A DNA stretch of 64,000 bases from Vicia villosa (lineage: Eukaryota > Streptophyta > Magnoliopsida > Fabales > Fabaceae). The position numbers and the translations under genes are program-made. This document shows, piece by piece, positions 43,363 through 54,579 of this stretch. The notes under the pieces were generated by a model. That model was not told where the DNA came from. It ran no database searches and saw only the letters and a program-made list of their open reading frames with translations. How positions within the stretch are numbered: position 1 is the first letter of the stretch; each line of letters begins with the position of its first letter. The DNA is taken from assembly GCF_029867415.1 (NCBI RefSeq), contig NW_026705728.1, positions 124,001 to 188,000 of the forward strand. The letters run 5' to 3'.

Positions 43363-46300
43363 CTCCTCTGTGTATTATGTATTCAGGAAAATTCTCCCCA
43401 GAATTATCTTCAATATTGACATTGTCTGCTGGTCGAGCAGGATTTGAAGGTCCTGGTTTGTCACTCTTGTTCTTTGTAGAGTTGAAACGGTCTTCTTCTA
43501 CTTCTTGAAGAGCATAAGACGAGTCACAATCTTCAGAATTTTCAGGATGTATTTCCCAGTCTTCAGGATGAAGAGACTCATTGTCAGCGACACTTTCCGA
43601 GTCAGTTGCGGGATCATCTTCCCCTTCATCTTCAAAAATGGCATTTATGTGATAATAACCATCATCAGGATTATGGACCTTGGCAGATACATCGAATCCG
43701 AAATCTTCAGTAATTTCAGGCTGCTGAGAAAATTGACAGGGCTGATAAACCTCTTCTGGTTGACTATTATATTCAAAGGAATCTCCCCATCCAGTTGGTT
43801 GGATATCCTCAATCGCAATCTTGTAACTTTCAGGTGCAGTGTATTTCAACATATAATCATATTTTCCACTTGGTTGTCCCAAGGTGTCCCAGATTTCTGC
43901 AGGAACAGGCTCAGTTTCTTTGCCTTTGGGTTTCTCCGAAGGAGGATATGGTTCTTCCTGAGATATATATCCCGAGTCGTTGAGATAACATTTCCATTCT
44001 TCTTCAGGATCAGGTAGACCTTCTTCGATACATTCTTCGATAAGGACATTAACCTCTTGAGGAATTGGGTTAAGGAACCCTCCACTAATGAATGTTTCTT
44101 TGATCGGTCGAAGGGTTTCATCCTTCTTAGTGCAGTTTGAGAATGTTGGTGAACATCCGAGACCTGCTCTAGTTTCATTCTTGGTCGGGATCACAACTTG
44201 CCCCCAGCCAGTGGTAGTTCCATCTTTCACTACTTTTACCGCCTCTTTGTAAGAAGAGATCGATGCTTTCTTCTTGGAAGATTCGTCTTCTAAAGAGAGA
44301 CCTTGAAATTGCGTTCCTTCCACATCATCAGCATCAATGAAAGAGAAATTGGACAAATGACTCACCATCAAGGCTTGTTCCCCACTTATTGTTACCAATT
44401 TTCCATTTGTTACAAATTTTAACTTTTGATGGAGCGTAGAAGTTACTGCCCCTGCTTCATGGATCCATGGTCGTCCTAACAGACAGCTATAAGCAGCTTG
44501 AATGTCCATGACCTGGAAGGTGATTTGAAATGTATGTGGACCAATTGTCATGGGAAGGTTGACTTCTCCGATAACAGATTTTCGCGATCCATCAAATGCT
44601 TTGACTACCACACCACTGAACTTCATAGACATTCCTTGGTAAGACAAGCGAGCAAGAGTCGTCTTTGGCATCACATTCAAGGAAGATCCGGTGTCTACCA
44701 ACACATTGGACAAAGAGTCTGACTGACAGTTCATAGAAATGTGTAAAGCAAGATTGTGATTTCTGCCCTCCTCGGGGAGTTCTTCATCACAGAAGCTTAA
44801 ATTGTTGCAAGCTGTTATGTTGGCTATTATCCCATGAAAGTGATCAACAGTCACATCATGATCGACAAAAGCTTGATCCAAGACTCTCATCAGGGCTTCC
44901 CTGTGTGCTTCAGAATTCAACAGCAATGAAAGTATTGAGATCTTTGAAGGAGTCTGCATAAGCTGATCCACAATCTTGTATTCACTTCTTTTGATAAGCT
45001 TCAAAATTTCGTCAAAGTCAGGATTGACATTGGTTCCACTGGATTGACCAACATCAGTGTTTGTATTACTAATAGGAGTTTCCTCGGGATTTCCCACTGG
45101 TGTATTGACAGGATTTTGTCCGGTAGCAGGAGCAACAGGCTGCTTCGGAGGTAGTGGAGTATATACACGTCCACTTCTTGTTACTCGACTCACATCAGCG
45201 ATGTTCACGACAGATGAAAGAGTAGGTAAAGGAACTTCCTGTCCATTCTTTATCATTGTAGCATTGTAGTTGTATGGAACTGCCTTGTCAGAGTCATAAG
45301 GAACAGGTCCAGGTAGACAAATGATCAAAGGAGCAACAGGAACCTTTGGCTTGTTGTAGGTAACTTCCATGCGCTCAGGCATGTTGAAATGAGGAACGAT
45401 GACGTTAACTGTAGGCATTTCCGAGTTGATATCTGAGACTAAAAGCTCATGCGGATAACATCCTATCATGTTAACTTCATTTTCATCCCTATTTCTGTAG
45501 ATCTGAATAGTACCATTATCCAACAGTACTTGGAGATCTCTTCTCACAATCGAACATCCATGAGGATCTACACAACATATGCTACAGGAACCATAGTGAT
45601 GCTGGCGAAAACTCGGCCCTCGACAGAGAGTGGCGTGCATTTGTACCAAATCTGCTCTTGAGAAATTGATATTATAGACTCGGTACGGACCAGGACATCC
45701 ATACACCATGTTTACAACATGCCCTCCATGATTGGGCAGCGGATTTGCTTGCACATTAGGATTCAAATTTCTGAAAGAGAGGAGATTAGATCTAACCAAC
45801 CTCTGAACTTCATATTTCAAAGCTATGCAATGCTCGAGATCATGGCCAGGTGCTCCTTGATGATAAGGGCATGAGACCTCAGCTTTGTACCACCATGGGA
45901 GTTTCTCAGGTACTGGTGGTGGTGCTTTAGTTTGAACAAGACCTCTTTCAATCAAAGTAGGGTACAACTCTGTGTAGGTCATTGGAATCGGATCAAACTG
46001 CGGAGCTCTTTGTACACGATTCTGATTATTGTTAAACTGTTGAACCTGTGGTCGAGGCTGTTGTTCTTGAAACTGCGGAGTAAATCCCGGATTCGGTGTT
46101 GTGTTAACGACTGGCGCAATAGCAGCTACTTGTCGTGGACGATTGACATTTCCTCTTGGCTTTCCTTGGGATACCATGTCAACACTTTGTTCTTTCTCCT
46201 TTGGGAAACCACTTCCAAACTTTTTGGTTCCGCTTGAAGATCCACCTTCTTTAGTCAGACGTCCGGTTCGAACTCCTTCTTCTAGACGCATCCCCATGTT

Positions 46301-47335
46301 TACCATTTCAGTGAAATCACTTGGAGCACTAGCAATCATGCGTTCATAGTAAAACGGACTGAGAGTATTCAAGAAGATCTTTGTCATCTCTTTCTCTTTT
46401 AACGGTGGATTAATCTGAGCAGCAGTTTCTCTCCATCGTTGGGCATACTCTTTGAAAGCTTCATGGTCTTTCTGAGCCATGGATCGAAGCTGATCTCTGT
46501 CCGGAGCCATATCCGAGTTATACTTGTATTGTCGGACAAAGGCCTCACCTAGATCGTTGAAAGTCCGAATATTGGTGCTATCCAAGCCTGTGTACCACTT
46601 CAGTGCGGCACCAGTCAAACTGTCTTGAAAGTAATGGATAAGCAACTGATGATTATCTGCATAAGTAGACATCTTCCTGGCATACATCACAAGATGACTT
46701 TGTGGACAAGAACTACCTTTGTACTTCTCAAAGTCAGGGACCTTGAATTTAGCAGGTATTTGTACACTGGGAACCAAACATAGCTCCTGGGCATTCTTTC
46801 CAAACAAATCTTTTCCACGGATAGCTTTAACTTCCAGCTGAATCTTGTTAAACTGCTCTTGGAGATCTCCCACAAGGCTTCGCTGATTTGTGCTATCACC
46901 CTGATCATGATAAATCTCATTGTCTCCGTAAGGAACAGTGTGAACCGTAGGGGTCGGAACTGTCATAGTGGGCTGAGAAAGTGCCATAGTGACTTGAGAA
47001 AAAGTTACTCCCTGATTTGGAGTAAATGCTGAACCTTGCGTAGCAGGCGCTTCAGTTGTAGTTGTTTGAACCCCAGAGAAATTATGGCGGAAACCTGTAC
47101 CAAAGCTGAAAGGCGTGCCCCAACCTTCTGGCATGGAGAAAGATGGAATACCGAACGCAACTGTAGAAACTGGAGTAGTGACTTCAGATGTTACCGTCGC
47201 TTGGCTGTTGGGTGGCGGCGGCTGATTCTGTGCGGCCATTAAAGAGTCAACCAGAGTAGTGAGACTTTCCAACTTTTCCTGAAGGGTGGTCACTGTACCA
47301 CGAAGCTCAATATTCTCTTGTTCAGAGTGTTCCAT
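43363..47335 (-). pseudogene. Ogre-B Gag-Pro (main part of exon 1), split by SIRE-C
   Basis: About 1,320 codons open from ATG at 47335 (MEHSEQENIELRG). In order: an N-terminal coiled coil (LEKLESLTTLVDSL-like), a Pro/Thr-rich segment, the gypsy Gag core (GAALKWYTGL, FVRQYKYN, EYAQRWRETAAQI), a Tat-type zinc motif C-X2-H-X5-H-X4-C (CPYHQGAPGHDLEHC), a linker, protease with Asp-Thr-Gly (complement of 44687-44695), and an acidic tail. No internal stop or frameshift is seen until SIRE-C enters in the tail. The open frame runs a few codons into the SIRE-C LTR by chance. The start agrees with that of Ogre-D (56413). Confidence 0.9.
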
Positions 47336-47658
47336 TACTCTTCTTCTATTTGAACGAGTAATGTATCTGTGATCTGATTGCGAGCGCGGTCGAGAAACTT
47401 TGAGACGCGACAGCTTGACGATCTATTGGAGAAAGATCCAAAAGATAAGACTCTATACAACAGACTCGATATGCAGAATGATGTATGCAAAAAGAGGTTT
47501 ATGATTTTTCCAAACATTTTAAAGATTATTTCTTTGCAAACATTTGAACACAAACAAATCTTTTATTCATTTTTTTTTATTGCAATAATGGGAAATGTTA
47601 CAACATTGGAGTGTAGCTCCTTACAAAAGCAAATGATAAATAAAAAGCTAAACAAATC
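47336..47658 (-). other. Ogre-B spacer between ORF1 and gag
   Basis: Non-coding, 323 bp, collinear with 56104-56412 of Ogre-D. It holds AATAAAAG-type sequence and a segment just before gag that stays open in the gag frame (SRPRSQSDHRY) but has no ATG in this copy. Confidence 0.6.
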
Positions 47659-48608
47659 CTAAACATCTTCGTCAAACGAAGAACCAAATGCATTGTGCAG
47701 CTTGAGCTTCATGATTTCTTTCCCATAGTGAGCTTTTAATTCGGCCTTTTCAGCTCTCAGCTTGTCAACAATATTCTTCCAATCATCAGGAGTCGGAGCG
47801 TTGCTTGTCGAGCCTTCAAGATTTTTCTTGCTTTCTTTGATGTATCTCTTGATTGCAGCGTCTTTCTGACGAATCTTCTCATCTTTACTCATGAGCCATC
47901 CATCTTGATAATAGAGAGTTTCTTCGTGATCTTTCACCCTTTTCTTCAACTTTCTATTTTCCACATCAGTTCTACGAAACTTTTCTTCCCAAGCGTCTTT
48001 TTCTATCCTCATCTTAGCCAAAGTGTCTTGGTATTCCTCCATAGCGGGAATGTTGGGTCGTTGAGATACTGCAGGAAACATGGGTTTTTCATAAGCATAA
48101 GGCATTTGAAACTCCTTTGCTCTTTTCTTTACCCAGCAAGTGTAGGTGTCCATGGCAATGCAATTTCTTTCCTCGCCTTTTTCTTTCCATCGGACGTCGT
48201 ACCAAGCTCTCACCATTCTTGCTTTCAACCTTTTAGGATTATCCCCTTCTCGGTAGAAGTAACCTTCCACTGTAGGACCAATGGGTTTAGCTGAATTTGC
48301 ATACCCGAGTTGTCGTCGGGCTAGGACCGGACTGTAGTTAATTCCTCCTTGTGTACCAATGAGGGGTACGTTGGCGAACTCCCCACAACTATCAATGGTT
48401 TCTGTACCACAGCGAGCCAAGGTATACCAACGGATATCATTATTAGTAAGAGACATAAGTCTTCGAGGCCAACGCAAACCTTCTCGGTTTTCTGTGAAAA
48501 TAGGAGACTCAGGTAAGTGTGAAACAATCCATTTGAACAACAGAGGTGCACAACAAACAATGATTCCACCGCCTTGGCGATTCCTATGATGGACAGAGAA
48601 ATACATGT
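47659..48608 (-). pseudogene. Ogre-B ORF1, C-terminal part, cut by Ogre-D
   Basis: About 315 codons equivalent to residues 192-507 of Ogre-D ORF1, starting at MYFSVHHRNRQGGG and ending AFGSSFDEDV with TAG at 47659-47661. The frame is open up to the Ogre-D LTR at 48609. The first 190 or so residues must lie on the far side of Ogre-D. The C-terminal third is Lys/Glu-rich and predicted coiled coil. Candidate target bases CATGT are at 48604-48608. Confidence 0.85.
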
Positions 48609-50182
48609 TGTCATACCCCAATTTTTGACCTAAGATACCACCTCATATCATAGCATATGCATCATTTGCATCTCTAACAAATTGCATAGCTTGTGTTTGT
48701 TACTTGTGACTCAGCAGGGTTTAATCAGGAAATCACTCATCAGTACAAGTAACAATCAATTAGGGTTTTGCTCTCCCTTCATTTCAAATGAATCATCTTC
48801 ATCAACAATCAACATTTGGTCCTCAGAGATTCACTTCAACAAACTCAACAGCTTTGAATCGACTGAATTAGGGTTTTGACTGAAGACAGCATACTCTTGA
48901 CTTTTGCTCAGGATTTGACCTAATGACTTGGGACATGACCTCAAGACCCCAAGTGCATCATTTTGACCTAATCCATTGGCTCAGAACATCTCCTACATAA
49001 AGATTGATCAGATAAATCCTCAGATCAGGGTTTTTGAACTATCAGGGACTAAAATCAGGGATCACATTTGGAAAACCCTAAAAATCCCCAGGAAGTCAAT
49101 CAAAGGTTTCAATCATCCTCAAATAATCCCTATGACAATATACAATGGAAATTACATCTCAATTCAAGATCCACAGTCTTCAATTTCATCAGGTCGACAA
49201 TTAGGGTTTTTGACCTAATTCACTGAGCAACTGACTTTTTAATCAGGACATGGTGCCACAACTCAAATCATGGTTCAATATCCTCTAATACCTCAATATG
49301 ATCCATTCATACTATTCATTTGATGAGGATAGCTTGTTTCACTTGAAATCTCCAGAAACGCGATTCGTCTGAAAAAGTCAACTGTACAAGATCACCATTG
49401 ACTTTTGGGGAATTTTGGTCAACCATGACTTTTGAAGTTTTGAATCATCAATATATGATATGAGAAGTAATTTGATCAAGGAAAATCAAGAAAATCAATC
49501 AAGAATCAAAAAGTCAAAAGTTTGACTTTCATACTTAGAAAATTTTCTAAGTGTTTTTCAATGGTTTTTTCCAAACTTTGGAAGGGAATTTCTCAAAATT
49601 TCACCTACAAACTGAAAAAAACTCCCAACATGAAAGTTGTAGATTTTGATCCAATAAACAACTTTGACACATATAAAATTTTTCCATAAGATCAACCATT
49701 TAAGAGATATGGTGCTTCAAAGTTGGTACTTTTTGAAAATTTCACTTAAAACTTCATTTTCTTCAAAGTTCATGGATCTTTTTCACCCATTTCCTTAAAG
49801 ATCTTGAAGAAACTTTCAACTAGGGTTTTGAAGTGTGTAACATGAGCTTTCCAAAATGTCCAAGAGCATAAAAAAATATGGAGCATAGCTATGGTTTTGA
49901 ATTTTGACATTAGAGGTCATTAAGCATGAAATTTCAAGCCATTTTCACTAAGTTTCTATACTATATGGCCAATGATCCAAGCAATGATGCATAGAAGCAA
50001 TGATTGAATGATATTTTCTGATTTGAAGATCAGAATGGAAGAGGATAGGAAGCTTGGAAATTAACCATGGTTTAGTTACTTTTAACCATATGCATTAAAT
50101 GCAAAAGATGCCATTTTATCTCTTAAGCCAAGTCATCATTCTTGATCAACTTGCAAGAGCTCTTCATTCAGAATCCTTGGCC

Positions 50183-50191
50183 TATAAATAG
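50183..50191 (+). promoter_or_regulatory. Putative TATA box of the Ogre-D LTR
   Basis: TATAAATAG, about 1.57 kb into the LTR, in the context GGCCTATAAATAGAGATGC. The complement is conserved in Ogre-A and -B. If used, U3 is about 1.6 kb and the transcript carries about 3.6 kb of R/U5 leader, which is unusually long. Confidence 0.6.
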
Positions 50192-51142
50192 AGATGCAAA
50201 TCACTCTTCAATTCACACCAAAACCTCACAATTATAGGTTTTCTCTCTTCTTTCTTGAATTACAAGTCATGTGTTTCAAAGTGAGGTAGAAAACTCAACC
50301 TCCAAACCTTGCAAGTTCTGAACAAAGTGATGCTTCTCACAACTTCTAAATGTCATATATGGTGTGTCTGAATCACTCATACACCCCAAAACACCTGAAA
50401 ACTCAAAATCATCATCTCACCTCCAAATATGCATAACATGAGACTTATCATGCCAATTTTTGTTCAGGCTCAATTCTGTCCAAACTAACACTTCCAACAC
50501 CTCATATACATCACATATGAACTATCCAAGCACTCACATATGATCTGTAACCTCAGAATCATCAGATTCGATTCTCACTCCAAGCAGCTGCAGTTCAGGT
50601 TCCATGGCCTTGCTCAAGTGAATTCAAACTGTTCCAAGCATTCAAACATGTTCCATAAGGTCCATTGATGCTGTTCAGATCAAGAAATAACAACTGGAAC
50701 TCCTCTATTGCAAAATTCGATCTCCAGCTTTGGCATTTTTGAGGTAAGTGCCTATCAACTTCAAACTCATACATGCATGCATCATAAATGAAAAACTGGT
50801 TTACCATCTTGTTTCTGCACTATCACTGATCAATAGCCCTCAATCAATTTCATGATTCATCAACTATACACAATTTCAGAGTGAATTATAGAATTAGGGT
50901 TCTTCGTGTTCATCAGAGAATCAATGGCCCTAGAGTGAAAATAAATGGAATTAAATGGTACCATCATGTTCCTGGTGAAAAATCGAGCAAGATAGGCTAT
51001 TCACTCGATCCAAACAATTCAGTTTTCAGAATTTTCAAATTTGAATTGGGTTTGTGTTCTTGGCGCCAGATTTTGAAACTGAAATTAGAAACTTGATTCA
51101 AAATATAACTGATTCGTTGCAAATGGTAATCAGACCACGCGC

Positions 51143-51198
51143 GTGGTCCACTTGGTTAAGTTTTTGAGTTGTGAGAGAGAGGGCGTGGGTTCAAGCCC
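51143..51198 (+). other. tRNA-like segment in the Ogre-D LTR
   Basis: GTGGTCCACTTGGTTAAG (A-box-like) is followed about 28 bp later by GGGTTCAAGCCC (B-box-like, 51187-51198). Same position and sense as in Ogre-A and -B. Not a complete tRNA. Confidence 0.4.
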
Positions 51199-51669
51199 TA
51201 GTGAAGACAAAACCAATTTTTTGCAACCTATTTTCTTTCATTTTTAAACAAACTTCATTTAATTATTTAATACATCAAATTAACTTATTTTTTCTTCATT
51301 TTTTAAACACCTCTTATTTAATATACCTATTTTGACAATATTAAAAAAAATCACAAAAAAAAGATTTATTTAATGTGTTTTTAATTAGGTTTAAAATGAT
51401 ACATTTTAAGTGTTTTTTAAATACTTTAAATATTGTTTCTTCATTTAATTTTCAAACCTAATCACTTGTAAATATTTTGTGATCAAACCCTAATCACTTA
51501 GGTCTTAATTAAGCATTAAAACTTGTTTTAAACTTAATTAAGTTAATTTCTTTCAAATTCAAATCGTTTTAAAACGAGCGATCACAATTCTTTTCAAAAA
51601 CGATAAACCATTTCTTTTTGAAACTATTGATTAAATATTTTTAATTGATCAAATGATTTTCAAAATGAA

Positions 51670-52282
51670 GTGGGGCCTCTCGAATATTAGAGAGTATAAG
51701 ACCCACTTTTTTTTTTCCTTTTACAGTTTTTCTTTGTACAGAAAACTTCTTCAAAACAATACTTTTCAAACTGTTTTTAAAACAATAAATCTCACATCTC
51801 TTTTCAAAACCATCCACCCTGTTTTATGAAAATAAAACAGGGGCCTCTCGAATATTAGAGAGTGTAAGTCCCATTTCTTTTCTTTTTTGTACAGTTTTTA
51901 AACAATAAAACTTCTTCAAAATAACAAATAAATCTTCAAACAGTTTTTCAAAAGCGAAACCTCGCGTCTGTAAATAAACAATCAACCATGTTTTGTAAAT
52001 AAAACACGGGCCTCCACATAGGTATAAGTCCCAAGCCCTTTTGTACATACCCATTCCTGTACATGAAATTGGGTATTTCATTGTACACACACTGTTTTGT
52101 ACATATCTCGATCAGTTTGATTTTTAACTTTGAATAACAAATCAAAAATGAAGGTTTTTCTTTAAATCTTCCCAAAAATATACCATGGGCCTCCATGTAG
52201 GTATAAGTCCCAAGCCTTTGTAAAAACCTGTTTACATAGCTGTGAATAAACTCAAGCGGACCTCTCCCCGAGTGTAAGTCCC
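51670..52282 (+). repeat. GGGCCTC...TAAGTCCC palindromic units in the Ogre-D LTR
   Basis: Five units at 51670-51706, 51841-51872, 52008-52032, 52187-52211 and 52258-52282. Each opens GGRCCTC and closes TRTAAGWCCC, so the ends pair (GTGGG/CCCAC in the first, GGAC/GTCC in the last). Inner stems vary: CTCTC/GAGAG in units 1 and 2, CCT/AGG in 3 and 4, CTC/GAG in 5. Equivalent units lie on the minus strand of Ogre-A (about 12368-12812) and Ogre-B. Confidence 0.6.
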
Positions 52283-52865
52283 GAGCCCCCGTGTATACAA
52301 ATGGATCATGCTTACAGGTATATTTCCTTCATAAACTCCATTATATACACACACTTTGTCATATATATATATAATTGTTCATACCTGTTCATGTTTGTTC
52401 ATACTTGTTCATGTTTGTTCATATGTGTGATATGTGTGCTTGTTCAACTTAGTACAACACTAGGTTCCCCATAGCCTCCTATTGGGCTTCGTGCAAAGAA
52501 TCTCCACTAGTTTAGGTTAGGACATAGAGTATGGTTTCCCGGTGAAATCGCTCTAAGAGCTCAGACCAACTATACCATGCCTCCCCTTGGGCTTTGTACA
52601 AACGAGTGACCCTCCCATAGCCTCCTCTTGGGCTTACAATGCAAGGACCCTGGATTGTCCCTCCCATAGCCTCCTCTTGGGCTTACAATGCAAGGACCCT
52701 CGGATAGCCTCCTCTTGGGCTTCGTACAAGGACCCACGGGCTTCTTATAAGCATCCCCAATATCCAAATCAAATACCCTAGGAGATTAGACATTTTTCAT
52801 CTCTATGCTAGGAGTATCTCTTCTATATCATCACAAACAATCAAACTTATCAATCAAACTTTTTT

Positions 52866-53104
52866 GCCACAAGGCTGGCTAATCAATCAAACCTTTTTTG
52901 CCACAAGGCTGGCTAATCAATCAAACCTTTTTGCCACAAGGCTGGCTAATCAATCAAACCGTTTTGCCACCATACTGGCTGATTAATCAAAGTTTTTTTG
53001 TCACAAGGCTGACTTCATTGAAACTTTTGCCACGAGGCTGGCTGATTAATTAAAACTTTTTGTCACAAGGCTGACTTCATTCAAAGTTTTTGCCACAAGG
53101 CTGG
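52866..53104 (+). repeat. Hexaloop hairpin array in the Ogre-D LTR
   Basis: Eight units in element sense, stems GCCA/TGGC or GTCA/TGAC, loops CAAGGC (most), CCATAC and CGAGGC, spaced about 31-35 bp and separated by AATCAATCAAAC-like linkers. Some linkers vary while stem pairing is kept in every unit except the last, where the final base is T. Confidence 0.7.
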
Positions 53105-53794
53105 TTAAACAACAAAAACATCTTTATCATTCTAAGCGCCATAAGTGGCATGGCCCCGGGCTTATAATGAAAAGATTTTCAAACAAAAAAAACAAACAGA
53201 TGTATGTGATGATATAGATTAGATACATCGAACATTTAGATGACATTTGTCTCTTTTCCTTTGCTTCCACTAGCATAAGTGGGAACTACGATTGCTCTGA
53301 CTTTCTCAACATCCCTTTGAGAATACGTAGGCACAAGGTCGATCCTTGGCGAGCAAAACAAAACAAAAAAAAACCACTCAAACCTTAGCACCCGTAGACC
53401 CCGAGCTACAGATGCTCTGATTCCCTCTAGGGGATATGTATGCAGAGGATCGCGATGATCTTTGCGAGCATAATCAAACAAACACCTTAGGTCCCACCTT
53501 TTTCACAAGAACCTCCACCATAACAAGAATGGAATAAACAAAACAAAGAAACCTATAGAGTACTATAGATACGTTGGGTGCTAATACCTTCCCTTCGTAT
53601 AACCAACCCTCTTACCCAAGATCTCTCCCCCACTTTTAAGGTTATTGCAACTTTTTTCCTTTTCCTCTTTTGGAAATAATAAAAAGTTTGGTCCGTACAA
53701 AAGAAAAATCATTTTTTGAGCACTCGAGCCCAAAGAAGGCATCAGGTGTCTCATCCCAAAAAAAGGACAACGATTTTTCCCCGCGACAGAAAAA

Positions 53795-53814
53795 TGGCGA
53801 CTTCACTGGGGACC
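53795..53814 (+). other. Ogre-D primer-binding site
   Basis: TGGCGACTTCACTGGGGACC, six bases after the LTR end. It has the TGGCGACT...CTGGGGA form reported for Ogre-type elements, whose primer is described as a tRNA-Arg; that primer identity is recalled, not tested here. Confidence 0.75.
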
Positions 53815-54579
53815 ATCTTTTTATTGTTTCCAAAGAAAGGGTTATTTCTATTTGTTTTATTGTTATTTTGTTCTTGTTTGGTTCTTTGGTTCTGTTACTT
53901 GTGTGGATTCTGTTACAAGTGATACATTATGGACAAATCCTAACCCGGATTAAGTACACATAAGAAATTAGGTGGAGGGTATAGTCATGTGCAGGCGCAC
54001 GTGAGAATCCTTCCGCTCAGTGGAGGTTCCTTGTTTGTAATATATGTTTAGCGAGTTAATTGCGAAGACATTATTGCTTTCATTGAACTGTAGAAGCTGA
54101 GAGACCGTAGAACCCCAACCCATCCTGGCCTTATTAGGTTGTGGTGCAGAAACTATTCAGGTGAAGACTTGGATTAGTTGTCATGCGGAGAACCACACTC
54201 AGACGAGTTTTTCTTGAGAATATTACTGGCTCATGAGTTTAATTGTGGAAAGCCGGTAATATCCGAAAGAAAAATGTAGACTCTGACGTATCAGTAGAAC
54301 ATGTTGTGCAGGTGATTAACTAGAACTATCCCATTTTTGGTTCTCTGACCTCATGCTCGTGACGCTGGACCTTTGAACCTGTGTGTACCATGTATTTGTG
54401 TTGCCATGTCTGTATTACCATGTATGTGCTACCATGTATGCGTTACCATGTTTGAATATGTGGCATCCATCCATCCACGCATTCATACATCCATAAAAAA
54501 TAAAAAATCTTTTTCCATAAAAACATGATTTTTCCAAAAATTTAGAGAATTTTCTTTGCAAACATTATAGGGTTAAGTT
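53815..54579 (+). other. Ogre-D 5' leader
   Basis: Non-coding, 765 bp between PBS and ORF1. It includes a short repeated series of ACCATGTATGTG-like phrases at about 54388-54460 and CATCCATCCATCC at about 54465-54475. Several short upstream ATGs precede ORF1, so translation of ORF1 may need an internal start or leaky scanning. No other structure is seen. Confidence 0.55.

Larger units (their letters stand above)
23447..48608 (-). mobile_element. Ogre-B: Ogre element inserted in Ogre-A, itself split by SIRE-C
   Basis: Minus-strand order from the 3' end: LTR 23447-28248, 3' UTR 28249-30286, pol exon 30287-33752, intron 33753-34106, gag-pro 34107-34163 and 43363-47335 (split by SIRE-C), spacer, then the C-terminal part of ORF1 up to 48608. 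There Ogre-D begins with TGTCATACC. Candidate target bases are CTTCC at 23442-23446; the matching right copy and B's 5' LTR are outside the window. B is inserted in the same orientation as its host, Ogre-A. Confidence 0.92.
48609..53788 (+). repeat. Ogre-D 5' LTR (5,180 bp)
   Basis: Starts TGTCATACCCCAATTTTTG and ends CCCCGCGACA, with a TGTC/GACA terminal inverted repeat. Collinear with the two minus-strand LTRs but more diverged from them than they are from each other. Features: telo-box motifs (TTAGGGTTT at 48760, 48868, 49202; AAACCCTAA at 51485), TATAAATAG at 50183-50191, tRNA-like segment 51143-51198, GGGCCTC...TAAGTCCC palindromic units (51670-52282), AAGCCC-type repeats (about 52470-52745) and a hairpin array (52866-53104). 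No credible gene inside. Confidence 0.93.
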
